A stretch of 64,000 nucleotides of DNA from QQVM01 sp964544885 (GTDB taxonomy: Bacteria; Bacteroidota; Bacteroidia; AKYH767-A; 2013-40CM-41-45). Numbering within the stretch: the stretch's first letter is position 1; each line of letters starts with the position of its first letter. Below the pieces are notes generated by a model. That model was not told where the DNA came from. It was given only the letters and a program-made list of their open reading frames with translations, and did not search any database. Below are positions 25,327 to 32,857 of this stretch, piece after piece. The stretch covers positions 62,001 through 126,000 of the forward strand of contig CAZJDX010000001.1 in NCBI GenBank assembly GCA_964544885.1, given 5' to 3'. The position numbers were made by a program, and so were the translations under genes.

Positions 25327-26724
25327 TCAGATCACAGGATGTACTTTAGTCCTTTTAATGAACTTACCGTAGCCTCTTGGAATTCTGACGGTGCCCTGAT
25401 CTATGGCAATTTCACCGCGAAGTATGGTTGTCTTGCATTTCCCTTTGAGCTTCCATCCTTCGTAGGCAGAATAATCCACATTCATATGATGAGAAGAGGC
25501 TGAAAGTGTGTGCTGCTCTTCCGGATCAATGATAACAAGATCCGCATCCGAGCCAATAGCCAATGTTCCTTTACGCGGGTACATTCCGAAGATCTTCGCG
25601 GCATTGGTTGAACTCAGCTCGACAAATTTATTCAGACTTATCATGCCTTTGTTTACTCCTTCTGAAAAGAGTAATTCCATCCTGTGTTCAATAGCCGGGT
25701 GTCCGTTCGGAATTTTTGAAAAATCCTTCTCTCCCATTTTCTTTTGTTCCCACATAAAAGGACAATGGTCAGTTGCAACTACCTGGACGGAGCCCTGATT
25801 GATACCGGCCCATAAAGCGAGCTGATCTTTCTTTTCCCGCAGTGGCGGACTCATAACCCATTTTGCCCCTTCGAAGCCTGTATCTTCCGGGTCTCTTCCA
25901 TAGAGTGAAGCATCCAGCAGCAGATACTGAATACAGGTTTCCGCATACACTTTCTGGTTTCTTTTGGCCGCATCACGAATGTGGTTGAGCGCTCCTTCAC
26001 AGGTCATGTGCACCACATATGCCATCACCCCGGTTTGATAAGACATATCTGAAAACCGGCCGGTCGCTTCGGCTTCTGTGATTTCAGGCTGACTGAGATA
26101 ATGATACAGTGGAATAAGTTTACCCTCAGAACGGTGCTTTGCTATCAGGTAATCAATCATATCCCCGTTTGTAGCATGTACCGTAATCATTCCTCCGCAG
26201 GCTTTCACTTCATTCATTAATCCCACCATCTGGCGGTCGTCTATCATCAGCGCCCCTTTATAGGCCATAAATGTTTTGAAAGAAGTGATGCCTTCCTTCT
26301 CCACCATTTCTTTCACTTCTGTCTTGGTCTGATCATTGAAATCAGTTACCGCCATATGAAAGGAATAATCACCATAACAATTTCCATCAGATCTTCCTTT
26401 CCATTGGTCCAAGGCATGACGCAGTGACTTTCCCTGGGTCTGCAGAACGAAATCAATTACCGTTGTAGTGCCTCCGTGCAAAGCTGCCAGTGTTCCTGTT
26501 TCATAATTATCACTTGAATATGTTCCCATAAAAGGCATATCCAGGTGAACATGAGGATCAATTCCACCGGGGACGACAAGTTTTCCTGAAGCCTCGATGA
26601 CATGATCGGCTTTCATGTCGAGTTTCTTAGCAATAGCGGATATTTTTTCTCCTTCGGTATAGATATCGGCTATGTAGTCCTCCGACGCGGTAACCAGCCT
26701 GCCATTCTTAATGAGTATTGACAT
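25327..26724 (-). CDS. hydA: Dihydropyrimidinase
   Basis: This 465-residue enzyme opens the ring of dihydrouracil or dihydrothymine to the N-carbamoyl beta-amino acid. It belongs to the amidohydrolase superfamily: the metal-binding DPHVHLDMPF (His58, His60), the lysine in TSFKTFMAYKG (Lys150, carboxylated in the family), further histidines in HATNGD and HMTCEGA, and the aspartate in ATDHCPF. The sequence AALHGGTTTVIDF is a family hallmark. Hydantoinase activity is usual for these enzymes, but the neighbours point to pyrimidine degradation. It lies 26 bases after the transporter gene. Confidence 0.94.
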   Translation of the reverse strand: MSILIKNGRLVTASEDYIADIYTEGEKISAIAKKLDMKADHVIEASGKLVVPGGIDPHVHLDMPFMGTYSSDNYETGTLAALHGGTTTVIDFVLQTQGKSLRHALDQWKGRSDGNCYGDYSFHMAVTDFNDQTKTEVKEMVEKEGITSFKTFMAYKGALMIDDRQMVGLMNEVKACGGMITVHATNGDMIDYLIAKHRSEGKLIPLYHYLSQPEITEAEATGRFSDMSYQTGVMAYVVHMTCEGALNHIRDAAKRNQKVYAETCIQYLLLDASLYGRDPEDTGFEGAKWVMSPPLREKKDQLALWAGINQGSVQVVATDHCPFMWEQKKMGEKDFSKIPNGHPAIEHRMELLFSEGVNKGMISLNKFVELSSTNAAKIFGMYPRKGTLAIGSDADLVIIDPEEQHTLSASSHHMNVDYSAYEGWKLKGKCKTTILRGEIAIDQGTVRIPRGYGKFIKRTKVHPVI

Positions 26725-26750
26725 TGCAGAATTTGATTAGTATATAAACC

Positions 26751-28499
26751 TTAGTTCCCGGGATAAGCCTGAGCCCGTCTCTCCTTTGTAGCCGAAATAT
26801 AATAAACAATGAATGAAACTATAAATCCCGTAAACCATGACATTTTATAGAAGGCCTCCAGCGACGAAATCCAATAGCCTATGAGTGCGCTGAGTACCCC
26901 CGTAATAAGCGCGATGAGTCCGGCTGCGTGAAAACCGCTGCCGCCATAAGCATAAATACCGGATGGGTTGTAGAGTTCAACAAGGTTCAGTTTCCTTTTT
27001 CTTACAACAAAATAATCACACAGCAAGATTCCGAGAACGGGTCCAAGTAGACCGCTGATGAAGATCAATATCCCGCTGATCTCATTCATGAGCCACCAGG
27101 GACAAATGATGATGCCGATGATTCCGGTAATGACACCTCCTGTCCTGAAACTGATTTTTGCCGGAGATAAATTTGAGAATGCGTTGGCGGGAGCAATTAC
27201 GTTGGCGGCGATGTTAGTGCTAAGGGTGGCGATAAGCATTGCGAATTGCGCGAATATCACGATCCAGGGTGATTCAAATTTTGAAACCAGCGAAACCGGA
27301 TCCCACGGAGTATCTTCCGCAATTAACACGTCACTGAATGAAATTGAAGCGGCCAGACTCACAAAGATTCCGACGAAAGAATAAAAGATCATGGTACCGG
27401 GTAGGCCTATGAACTGACCGGCTATCTGATCTTTCTGTGATTTTGCATAACGGGTGATGTCAGAAATGCTGATGGACATGGTAGCCCAGAATCCAACCAT
27501 GGCGGTGAACCACAAAATATATTCCCACCATTTATCCGATCCCTCCCCTTTCTTCTCCATATTCACATTAAGTATGGAGGATGTTTCCCCTGCGGAATTC
27601 CGAAACTGTACTTTCACCGGCGAAGCGCCATTGAGAATATTCTCCTTCTCCATGCCCGGAACATTTTCAAGCGTTACTTCCTTTCCGGACTCATCCCACT
27701 TCATCCAACCCAGGTCAAACCAACCTGTTTTTGTAGGAACAAGGACCGAGTATTCATCCGCTTTTACTTTCCCGTCTGAATCGGTTACGGGATTCAGTCT
27801 CAGCAGTAAATTTTCCTTACCTGCCGGAGCGGCGAGTCTGGCCGTTGGTGTGCTGAACTGTTTCCCCTGACCCAGTACCTTGCTGAATCCGCCTGCGCTG
27901 TTATTTGCCCAAATGATGAGGACTATTCCTATAGCTATGAGCAGAGGCGCGCTGACATCCTCCAGCCAGCGAATGCTTTCTGTGCCTTTCCAGATAAAAT
28001 AGATGTTAATAAACCAAAAGACGGCAAAACCGACAAATTTACCTATATCCAAAGAGTTAGATGATTCCTGTCCGGTAAGAGCATTCCAGATCGAATACAA
28101 AGCAAGCCCACCGATCCATGTCTGTATTCCAAACCAGCCGCAAGCGACAATGGCGCGAAAAAAAGCCGGGATGTGAACACCTCTTGTGCCAAAGCCGGCA
28201 CGGCCCAGAACAGGGAATGGTATACCATATTTTACCCCTGCATGTCCGTTCAATACCATAGGAATTGTGATCACCAGGTTTGCAAGTCCTATGATGACCA
28301 GAGCAGCTTGCCAGCTCAATCCGCTTCGTATCATATAGGATGCGAGCAGATAAGTAGGAATGCAGACAGTCATTCCAACCCACAGTGCGGCAAGATTCCA
28401 TCTGTTCCATGTCCTTGTCTCAGGTGAAACCGGGGCAAGATCTTTACTGTAGAGTGAAGAATCGCCCTGACCGGAAACCTGATTCGGATTATCTGCCAT
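26751..28499 (-). CDS. NCS1-family nucleobase:cation symporter with an inserted domain
   Basis: This 582-residue transporter is a 12-helix NCS1 symporter that likely imports cytosine, uracil or thymine with a cation. Landmarks are RTWNRWNLAALWVGMTVCIPTY, the ACGWFGIQTWIGG segment with two substrate-stacking tryptophans, and GFWATMSISISDITRYAKSQKDQIAGQFIGLP. Mhp1 and its relatives have about 490 residues. The extra length is a stretch at about residues 211-322 (after FSKVLGQ and before WWEYILWF), where Mhp1 has only a short loop. It contains no membrane helix. It is cotranscribed with the pyrimidine catabolic enzymes. Confidence 0.9.
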   Translation of the reverse strand: MADNPNQVSGQGDSSLYSKDLAPVSPETRTWNRWNLAALWVGMTVCIPTYLLASYMIRSGLSWQAALVIIGLANLVITIPMVLNGHAGVKYGIPFPVLGRAGFGTRGVHIPAFFRAIVACGWFGIQTWIGGLALYSIWNALTGQESSNSLDIGKFVGFAVFWFINIYFIWKGTESIRWLEDVSAPLLIAIGIVLIIWANNSAGGFSKVLGQGKQFSTPTARLAAPAGKENLLLRLNPVTDSDGKVKADEYSVLVPTKTGWFDLGWMKWDESGKEVTLENVPGMEKENILNGASPVKVQFRNSAGETSSILNVNMEKKGEGSDKWWEYILWFTAMVGFWATMSISISDITRYAKSQKDQIAGQFIGLPGTMIFYSFVGIFVSLAASISFSDVLIAEDTPWDPVSLVSKFESPWIVIFAQFAMLIATLSTNIAANVIAPANAFSNLSPAKISFRTGGVITGIIGIIICPWWLMNEISGILIFISGLLGPVLGILLCDYFVVRKRKLNLVELYNPSGIYAYGGSGFHAAGLIALITGVLSALIGYWISSLEAFYKMSWFTGFIVSFIVYYISATKERRAQAYPGN

Positions 28500-28583
28500 A
28501 AATTATACTGAAAAGAGTTTAAATCAAATGATTTCGGTTGCGTGTTGCTGTTCCCTGCCGCATATAATCGAGCAAGGTGCTGA

Positions 28584-29936
28584 TCAGTTACAATATTCGT
28601 CGGCGATGCTGATCGCTTTAGAAATTATATCAAGCCCCTCATCTATTTGTTCCTGCGTAACACATAAGGGTGGCGCTGTGAAGATCCAGTTCCATCTTAC
28701 AAAAGTAAATAGTCCCAGCTCGGTAAGTTTGGCCGATACCTTATTCATGATGTCCATTTCCGAAGGCGCCGCGTTCCATGGTGCCATAGGCTCCTTTGTT
28801 TTCCTGTTCTTCACCAATTCGATCACTCCGAGCAATCCTGTATTCCTGAAATCGCCTATTGAAGGATGCTTTGCCTTCATTTTCTCCATGGCAGAATCCA
28901 TGTATGAGCCCATCCTTGCAGCGTTCTGAATAAGATTCTCTTCTTCATAAATTTCAATGACCGCATTTGCTGCGGCGCAGGCTACTGCATGAGCGCTGTA
29001 AGTAAGACCGATCGGTAAAGGCTTATCGTCAAATTGACGGATGATTTCTTCCCTTACCATCATTCCTCCCATTGGAATATAACCGCTGGTGATCCCTTTG
29101 GCCATACACATGATATCGGGCTCAACTCCGTGATGCTCTATTCCAAACCATTTTCCGGTGCGTCCAAAGCCACTCATCACCTCATCACAAATGACCAATA
29201 TACCATACTTCTCGGCGATCTTTTTAACTTTTTTCCAGTAGCCTGGAGGATACTTAATACATCCGGATGATCCGCTTTCACCTTCCATCAGAATTGCTGC
29301 GACATACTGCGGACCTTCATATTTGATAACTCTTTCCATATGAGCCGCGGCATTTTCCGCACACTCCTCAGGAGTCTTGCTGTTCCATGGACAACGGTAA
29401 TAGTATGGATTTTCCACATGAATGATATTCGGAACTCCCTGACTGTCGTGAGGCAATCCACGCGGATCTCCTCCGGCGGACAAAGCCCCATAAGTCGCGC
29501 CATGGTAACTTTGATACAGAGATATAATTTTATGTCTGCCTGTTACCATACGCGCGAGTTTTATCGCGTTCTCGATCGCGTCAGCACCGCCATTGGTAAA
29601 AAAAGCGCGGTTGAGGGTGCCCGGACTTATTTGCGCCAGTTTCTTTCCAAGCAGTCCGCGGGCTTCGGTGATCATCCCCGGATGAACATAGCTGACTTCA
29701 TTCATTTGTCTCAGGACTGCCTCAGTCACTTTAGGATGACCATGACCGACATTCACGTTCATGAGCTGCGAAGAAAAGTCAAGAATTCTTTTTCCACTCC
29801 TTTCATACAGATAAACTCCCTTTGCTTTTTCGATGTTCAAGGGGTTGAGCCCGCTTTGCTTAGACCAGGAAAAAATGCTGTGCTTTAGATTCGTGGCCAG
29901 AATATCATCCTTTAGGGCTGAAATTGTAGTTGACAT
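28584..29936 (-). CDS. Class III aminotransferase, probable beta-alanine transaminase
   Basis: This 450-residue PLP enzyme transfers an amino group from an omega-amino acid to a keto acid. The PLP lysine is Lys280 (MAKGITSGYIPMGG), Asp251 (ICDEVMSGFGRTGKW) binds the pyridine nitrogen, and SYHGATYGALS is the usual phosphate-binding region. In this operon beta-alanine to malonate semialdehyde is the missing step, so beta-alanine with pyruvate or 2-oxoglutarate is the likely pair, but 4-aminobutyrate and related enzymes share the fold. Cytosolic. It lies 62 bases after mmsA and 84 before the transporter. Confidence 0.9.
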   Translation of the reverse strand: MSTTISALKDDILATNLKHSIFSWSKQSGLNPLNIEKAKGVYLYERSGKRILDFSSQLMNVNVGHGHPKVTEAVLRQMNEVSYVHPGMITEARGLLGKKLAQISPGTLNRAFFTNGGADAIENAIKLARMVTGRHKIISLYQSYHGATYGALSAGGDPRGLPHDSQGVPNIIHVENPYYYRCPWNSKTPEECAENAAAHMERVIKYEGPQYVAAILMEGESGSSGCIKYPPGYWKKVKKIAEKYGILVICDEVMSGFGRTGKWFGIEHHGVEPDIMCMAKGITSGYIPMGGMMVREEIIRQFDDKPLPIGLTYSAHAVACAAANAVIEIYEEENLIQNAARMGSYMDSAMEKMKAKHPSIGDFRNTGLLGVIELVKNRKTKEPMAPWNAAPSEMDIMNKVSAKLTELGLFTFVRWNWIFTAPPLCVTQEQIDEGLDIISKAISIADEYCN

Positions 29937-29998
29937 AACAGATAGTTGAAAAATGAAATTTTAAATTGAATGAAGAATTACCTTAAGATATCGGAAGA

Positions 29999-31468
29999 CT
30001 AACTCATCCAGTTGGTTTTTGCTTCCGGATTCCATTTGACCGAAGTCTTTTTCAACTGAGTCCAGAATTCGATGGAGCTTTTACCCGTAATATCTCCAAC
30101 GCCGAACTTGGATTCATTCCATCCGCCGAAAGAAAAAGGTTCGCGGGGAACTGGCACGCCAATATTAACGCCTATCATTCCTGCGCTTGCTCGTTCCATA
30201 ACATAGCGTGCAAGACTTCCGCTTTGCGTGAAGACGGATGCCGCATTGCCATATTCAGAACCGTTTTCAATTTCAATGGCTTCATCCAGGTTCGCGGCTC
30301 TGATGATCGCGAGGACGGGTCCAAAAACCTCTTCCCTGGCAATAGCCATATCAGGAGTTACATGATCAATTACGGTAGGTCCGACATAAAAGCCACCCTC
30401 GTAACCATTGACCTTCCAGCTTCTGCCGTCGACCAGAATTTTGGCGCCGGCTTTTTCAGCTTCAGTAATGTATCGTTCAATTCTTTCCTTAGCCTCCTTT
30501 GAAATTACTGATCCCAGATTTTTTCCCGGGATGATCTTCCTCGCTTCGTCACAAATCTTATCAATGATGGTATCGACCCCCGCCACTGCGACCATTGCTG
30601 AAGCAGCCATGCACCTTTGTCCGGCACAACCCGACATGGAAGCAGTGACATTGGAAGCTGTCATTTCCGGGTGCGCATCAGGCAAGACGATCAGATGGTT
30701 CTTTGCACCACCTAAAGCAAGCGCACGTTTAAGATTAGAGGTTGCCCTCTTGTAGACGATCTTTGCCACTTTTGTTGAGCCTACAAAAGATACTGCTTCA
30801 ATCCCCGGATGATCGCAAATGGCTTCGACTATTTCGCGGTCACCGTTGATGACATTCAGCACTCCGTCTGGTAAGCCTGCTTCCCGGAGCATTTCGGCTA
30901 TTCTGTTTGAAGAGATCGGTACTTGCTCGGAAGGTTTTAGTATCATGCAATTGCCAAGCACCAGGGCATTAGGGATAGTCCAGTGAGGAACCATGTGAGG
31001 GAAATTGAATGGTGCGATGGAAGCGACCACACCCATTGGCTTATGCTCCACACGACATTCCACTCCGCGGCTAACTTCGAGTACTTCTCCCGAGATCAGT
31101 TGAGGCATAGAACAGGCGAACTCCGTCAACTCAATACTTTTTTCAACCTCCGCTCTCGCTTCATCGAGCGTTTTGCCGTTTTCCTCACTGACAAGAGCTG
31201 ATAATTCCATGAGGTGCTTTTCCATTAATGTCTTGTAACGGTAAAAGACCTGTACTCTCTCTTTGATGGGCATAGATGACCAGGCTGGGAAGGCGAGTCT
31301 GGCGGCCTGAACCGCCTGATCGAGATCCTCCCGGGAAGACATCGGAACGGTTGAGATCACCTTTCCATCGGATGGACTGATAACCTCCAATGACCTCTTT
31401 GCGTTCATGGTAAATTTTCCGGCTATATAATTCCTGGTTTCAGGATACTTCATTGTTCTTGTTTCCAT
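29999..31468 (-). CDS. mmsA: CoA-acylating (methyl)malonate-semialdehyde dehydrogenase
   Basis: This 489-residue aldehyde dehydrogenase converts malonate semialdehyde with NAD and CoA to acetyl-CoA and CO2, and methylmalonate semialdehyde to propionyl-CoA. The catalytic Cys286 lies in SGCAGQRCMA, the motif that separates the acylating enzymes from ordinary aldehyde dehydrogenases; the glutamate normally present in the general-base position is replaced here (ALGGAKNHLI), as expected for the family. SFGGWNESKFG near the C-terminus is also typical. In this operon it completes breakdown of beta-alanine. It lies 103 bases after the cytosine deaminase gene. Confidence 0.93.
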   Translation of the reverse strand: METRTMKYPETRNYIAGKFTMNAKRSLEVISPSDGKVISTVPMSSREDLDQAVQAARLAFPAWSSMPIKERVQVFYRYKTLMEKHLMELSALVSEENGKTLDEARAEVEKSIELTEFACSMPQLISGEVLEVSRGVECRVEHKPMGVVASIAPFNFPHMVPHWTIPNALVLGNCMILKPSEQVPISSNRIAEMLREAGLPDGVLNVINGDREIVEAICDHPGIEAVSFVGSTKVAKIVYKRATSNLKRALALGGAKNHLIVLPDAHPEMTASNVTASMSGCAGQRCMAASAMVAVAGVDTIIDKICDEARKIIPGKNLGSVISKEAKERIERYITEAEKAGAKILVDGRSWKVNGYEGGFYVGPTVIDHVTPDMAIAREEVFGPVLAIIRAANLDEAIEIENGSEYGNAASVFTQSGSLARYVMERASAGMIGVNIGVPVPREPFSFGGWNESKFGVGDITGKSSIEFWTQLKKTSVKWNPEAKTNWMS

Positions 31469-31571
31469 AATGTTCTGGCTGATTCGCTAAGTAGTAAAAA
31501 TAAGAAAAATTGCTAAATCCGGTACTGAGGTCCTCATCAAAAAAGCCCTGATTCCTCATCCCGCACAAGGA

Positions 31572-32009
31572 TCAGCGGCCTATGTCCTCGTTCCATAAAT
31601 CCGGCTTCTCACGGATCATCCTTTCCATGAGTTCGATACATTCCGGATCATCAAGATCTATAACCTCAATGCCATGCTCTTTCATAAATTCCGGCGCGCC
31701 CGGGAAGGTTCTGGATTCTCCCACCACTACTTTTCTGATACCGAACTGAACCGCAGCACCGGCGCAAAGATAGCATGGCATCAGTGTCGAGTATAAAACT
31801 GTATTTTTATAATTTCCTATACGTCCGGCGTTGCGTAAGCAATCAATTTCGGCGTGGGTGACGGGATCACCATGCTGAACCCTCCTATTGTGTCCCCTGC
31901 CGATAATCTTTCCTTCACGCACGAGAACGGAACCGATAGGGATGCCTCCTTCTTCCCAGCCTTTTCTGGCTTCTTCGATGGCCGCTTTCATAAATGGATC
32001 TTCGGTCAT
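31572..32009 (-). CDS. Cytosine deaminase, FCY1-type (CDA fold)
   Basis: This 145-residue zinc deaminase has HAEIDCLRNAGR (His52 zinc ligand, Glu54 proton shuttle) and PCYLCAG (Cys79, Cys82 zinc ligands). The size, the NAGRIGNYKNTVLYSTLMPC stretch and the C-terminus ending PDLWNEDIG match yeast FCY1-type cytosine deaminase and not the larger amidohydrolase CodA or tRNA-specific TadA. It would convert cytosine to uracil, feeding the pathway encoded downstream. I start at the ATG at 32009, two codons after a GTG. It is the first gene of the operon; guanine deaminase is the main alternative. Confidence 0.88.
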   Translation of the reverse strand: MTEDPFMKAAIEEARKGWEEGGIPIGSVLVREGKIIGRGHNRRVQHGDPVTHAEIDCLRNAGRIGNYKNTVLYSTLMPCYLCAGAAVQFGIRKVVVGESRTFPGAPEFMKEHGIEVIDLDDPECIELMERMIREKPDLWNEDIGR

Positions 32010-32042
32010 GTGCACCTTTCATTTTGTACAGTCAAATAAAAA

Positions 32043-32512
32043 TTATGATCTCTCCATGACATCCTTTACCGAGTTAAGAAAACTTTGCATTCCGGATGAT
32101 GAATGCTCATAAGCTTTTCACTGGCAAAGCCTTCCATTATCCAGGTCAGGCTTGTTTTATTCTCTCCTGCATTTTCAATCAGGTAAGTAACCAGTGAATA
32201 ATTCTTCGGCTTGTCCTCTGTTCCGGAGAATGCGCTCCAATACCGGTAACTGATTTTTTTCTGAGGGACGAATTCCGTAACGATACCTTTATCGCGGTAC
32301 TTTTGTCCCTGGTATTCACCCTGGAAAATAATATCGCTGCCCACCTTCCAATCGGTCAGCGTTTCCGTGCCAAACAGGTACTCACGGATAATTTCAGGTC
32401 GTGTAAGTCCATTCCAGACTTTATCAATTCCGGTATCAATTATTATCGTTCCGGATACGCTGAGGTCGTTTCTCATCTTAAATCTGTTATACTCTGTGCA
32501 AGTTGAATTCAT
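32043..32512 (-). pseudogene. SRPBCC (AHSA1-like) domain protein with a frameshift near its C-terminus
   Basis: As written, translation from 32512 ends at 32066 after 148 residues, and the last residues (KLMSIHHPECKVFLTR) do not fit the family. In the next frame the minus strand continues after FASEK as AYEHSSSGMQSFLNSVKDVMERS, a normal AHSA1-like C-terminus, ending at a stop at 32043-32045. The whole interval is 470 bases, one short of 157 codons, so one base is missing, most simply from the T run at 32115-32118. The family binds hydrophobic ligands or the Hsp90 middle domain. This is either a true recent pseudogene or a sequencing error. Confidence 0.8.
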
Positions 32513-32521
32513 CAGTTCAAA

Positions 32522-32725
32522 CTATATGAAAGACTGAAGGTCATAAAGTTTTTTATAAATACCTGCCTTTTGCAACAGCATATCATGTCTGCCTCTTTCA
32601 ACGATCTCACCCTGCTGCATGACAATGATTTCATCGGCATGATGAATGGGGAAATATGCCCAATCTTGTGTGCAAAATAGCTTTGCTGAAAAAACAAGTG
32701 GCAGAAGAATCGAAAATGTTTTCAT
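32522..32725 (-). pseudogene. Chimeric remnant: signal-peptide-like start fused to the tail of an ABC transporter
   Basis: The frame from ATG 32725 encodes 67 residues. The first 27 or so (MKTFSILLPLVFSAKLFC) look like a secretion signal, while from HHADEIIVM on the sequence matches the C-terminus of the intact exporter at 35368-37194, ending in IYKKLYDLQSFI against IYKKLYDMQSFI. The ATPase core is missing. A deletion that joined a lost secreted gene to the last 40 codons of an ABC-transporter paralogue explains this best. The product, if made, cannot be an ABC ATPase. Confidence 0.72.
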
Positions 32726-32742
32726 AAAAAAGTTTTTCTGAT

Positions 32743-32750
32743 CAAATATA
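32743..32750 (-). promoter_or_regulatory. -7 box upstream of the chimeric remnant
   Basis: The minus strand reads TATATTTG, a TAnnTTTG match, ending 17 nt before ATG 32725. It was probably the promoter of the lost secreted gene. Confidence 0.4.
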
Positions 32751-32831
32751 ATATAATTTGTAATCAACTTTAACAACCTCCGGGATACGGGATACTTTTC
32801 GTGAAAAAGGACAATTTCGAGAATATTCATT

Positions 32832-32839
32832 TATCTTCG
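32832..32839 (+). promoter_or_regulatory. -7-like box of the sugar dehydrogenase gene
   Basis: TATCTTCG differs by one base from TAnnTTTG and ends 18 nt before ATG 32858. It argues against an upstream GTG at 32801 as start. Confidence 0.4.
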
Positions 32840-32857
32840 GATTATAAAATCAACATC

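Noticed and set aside
29340..29888. 182-codon open frame antisense to the aminotransferase gene
   Set aside because: It is a shadow of a strongly conserved PLP enzyme gene with no domain or promoter of its own.
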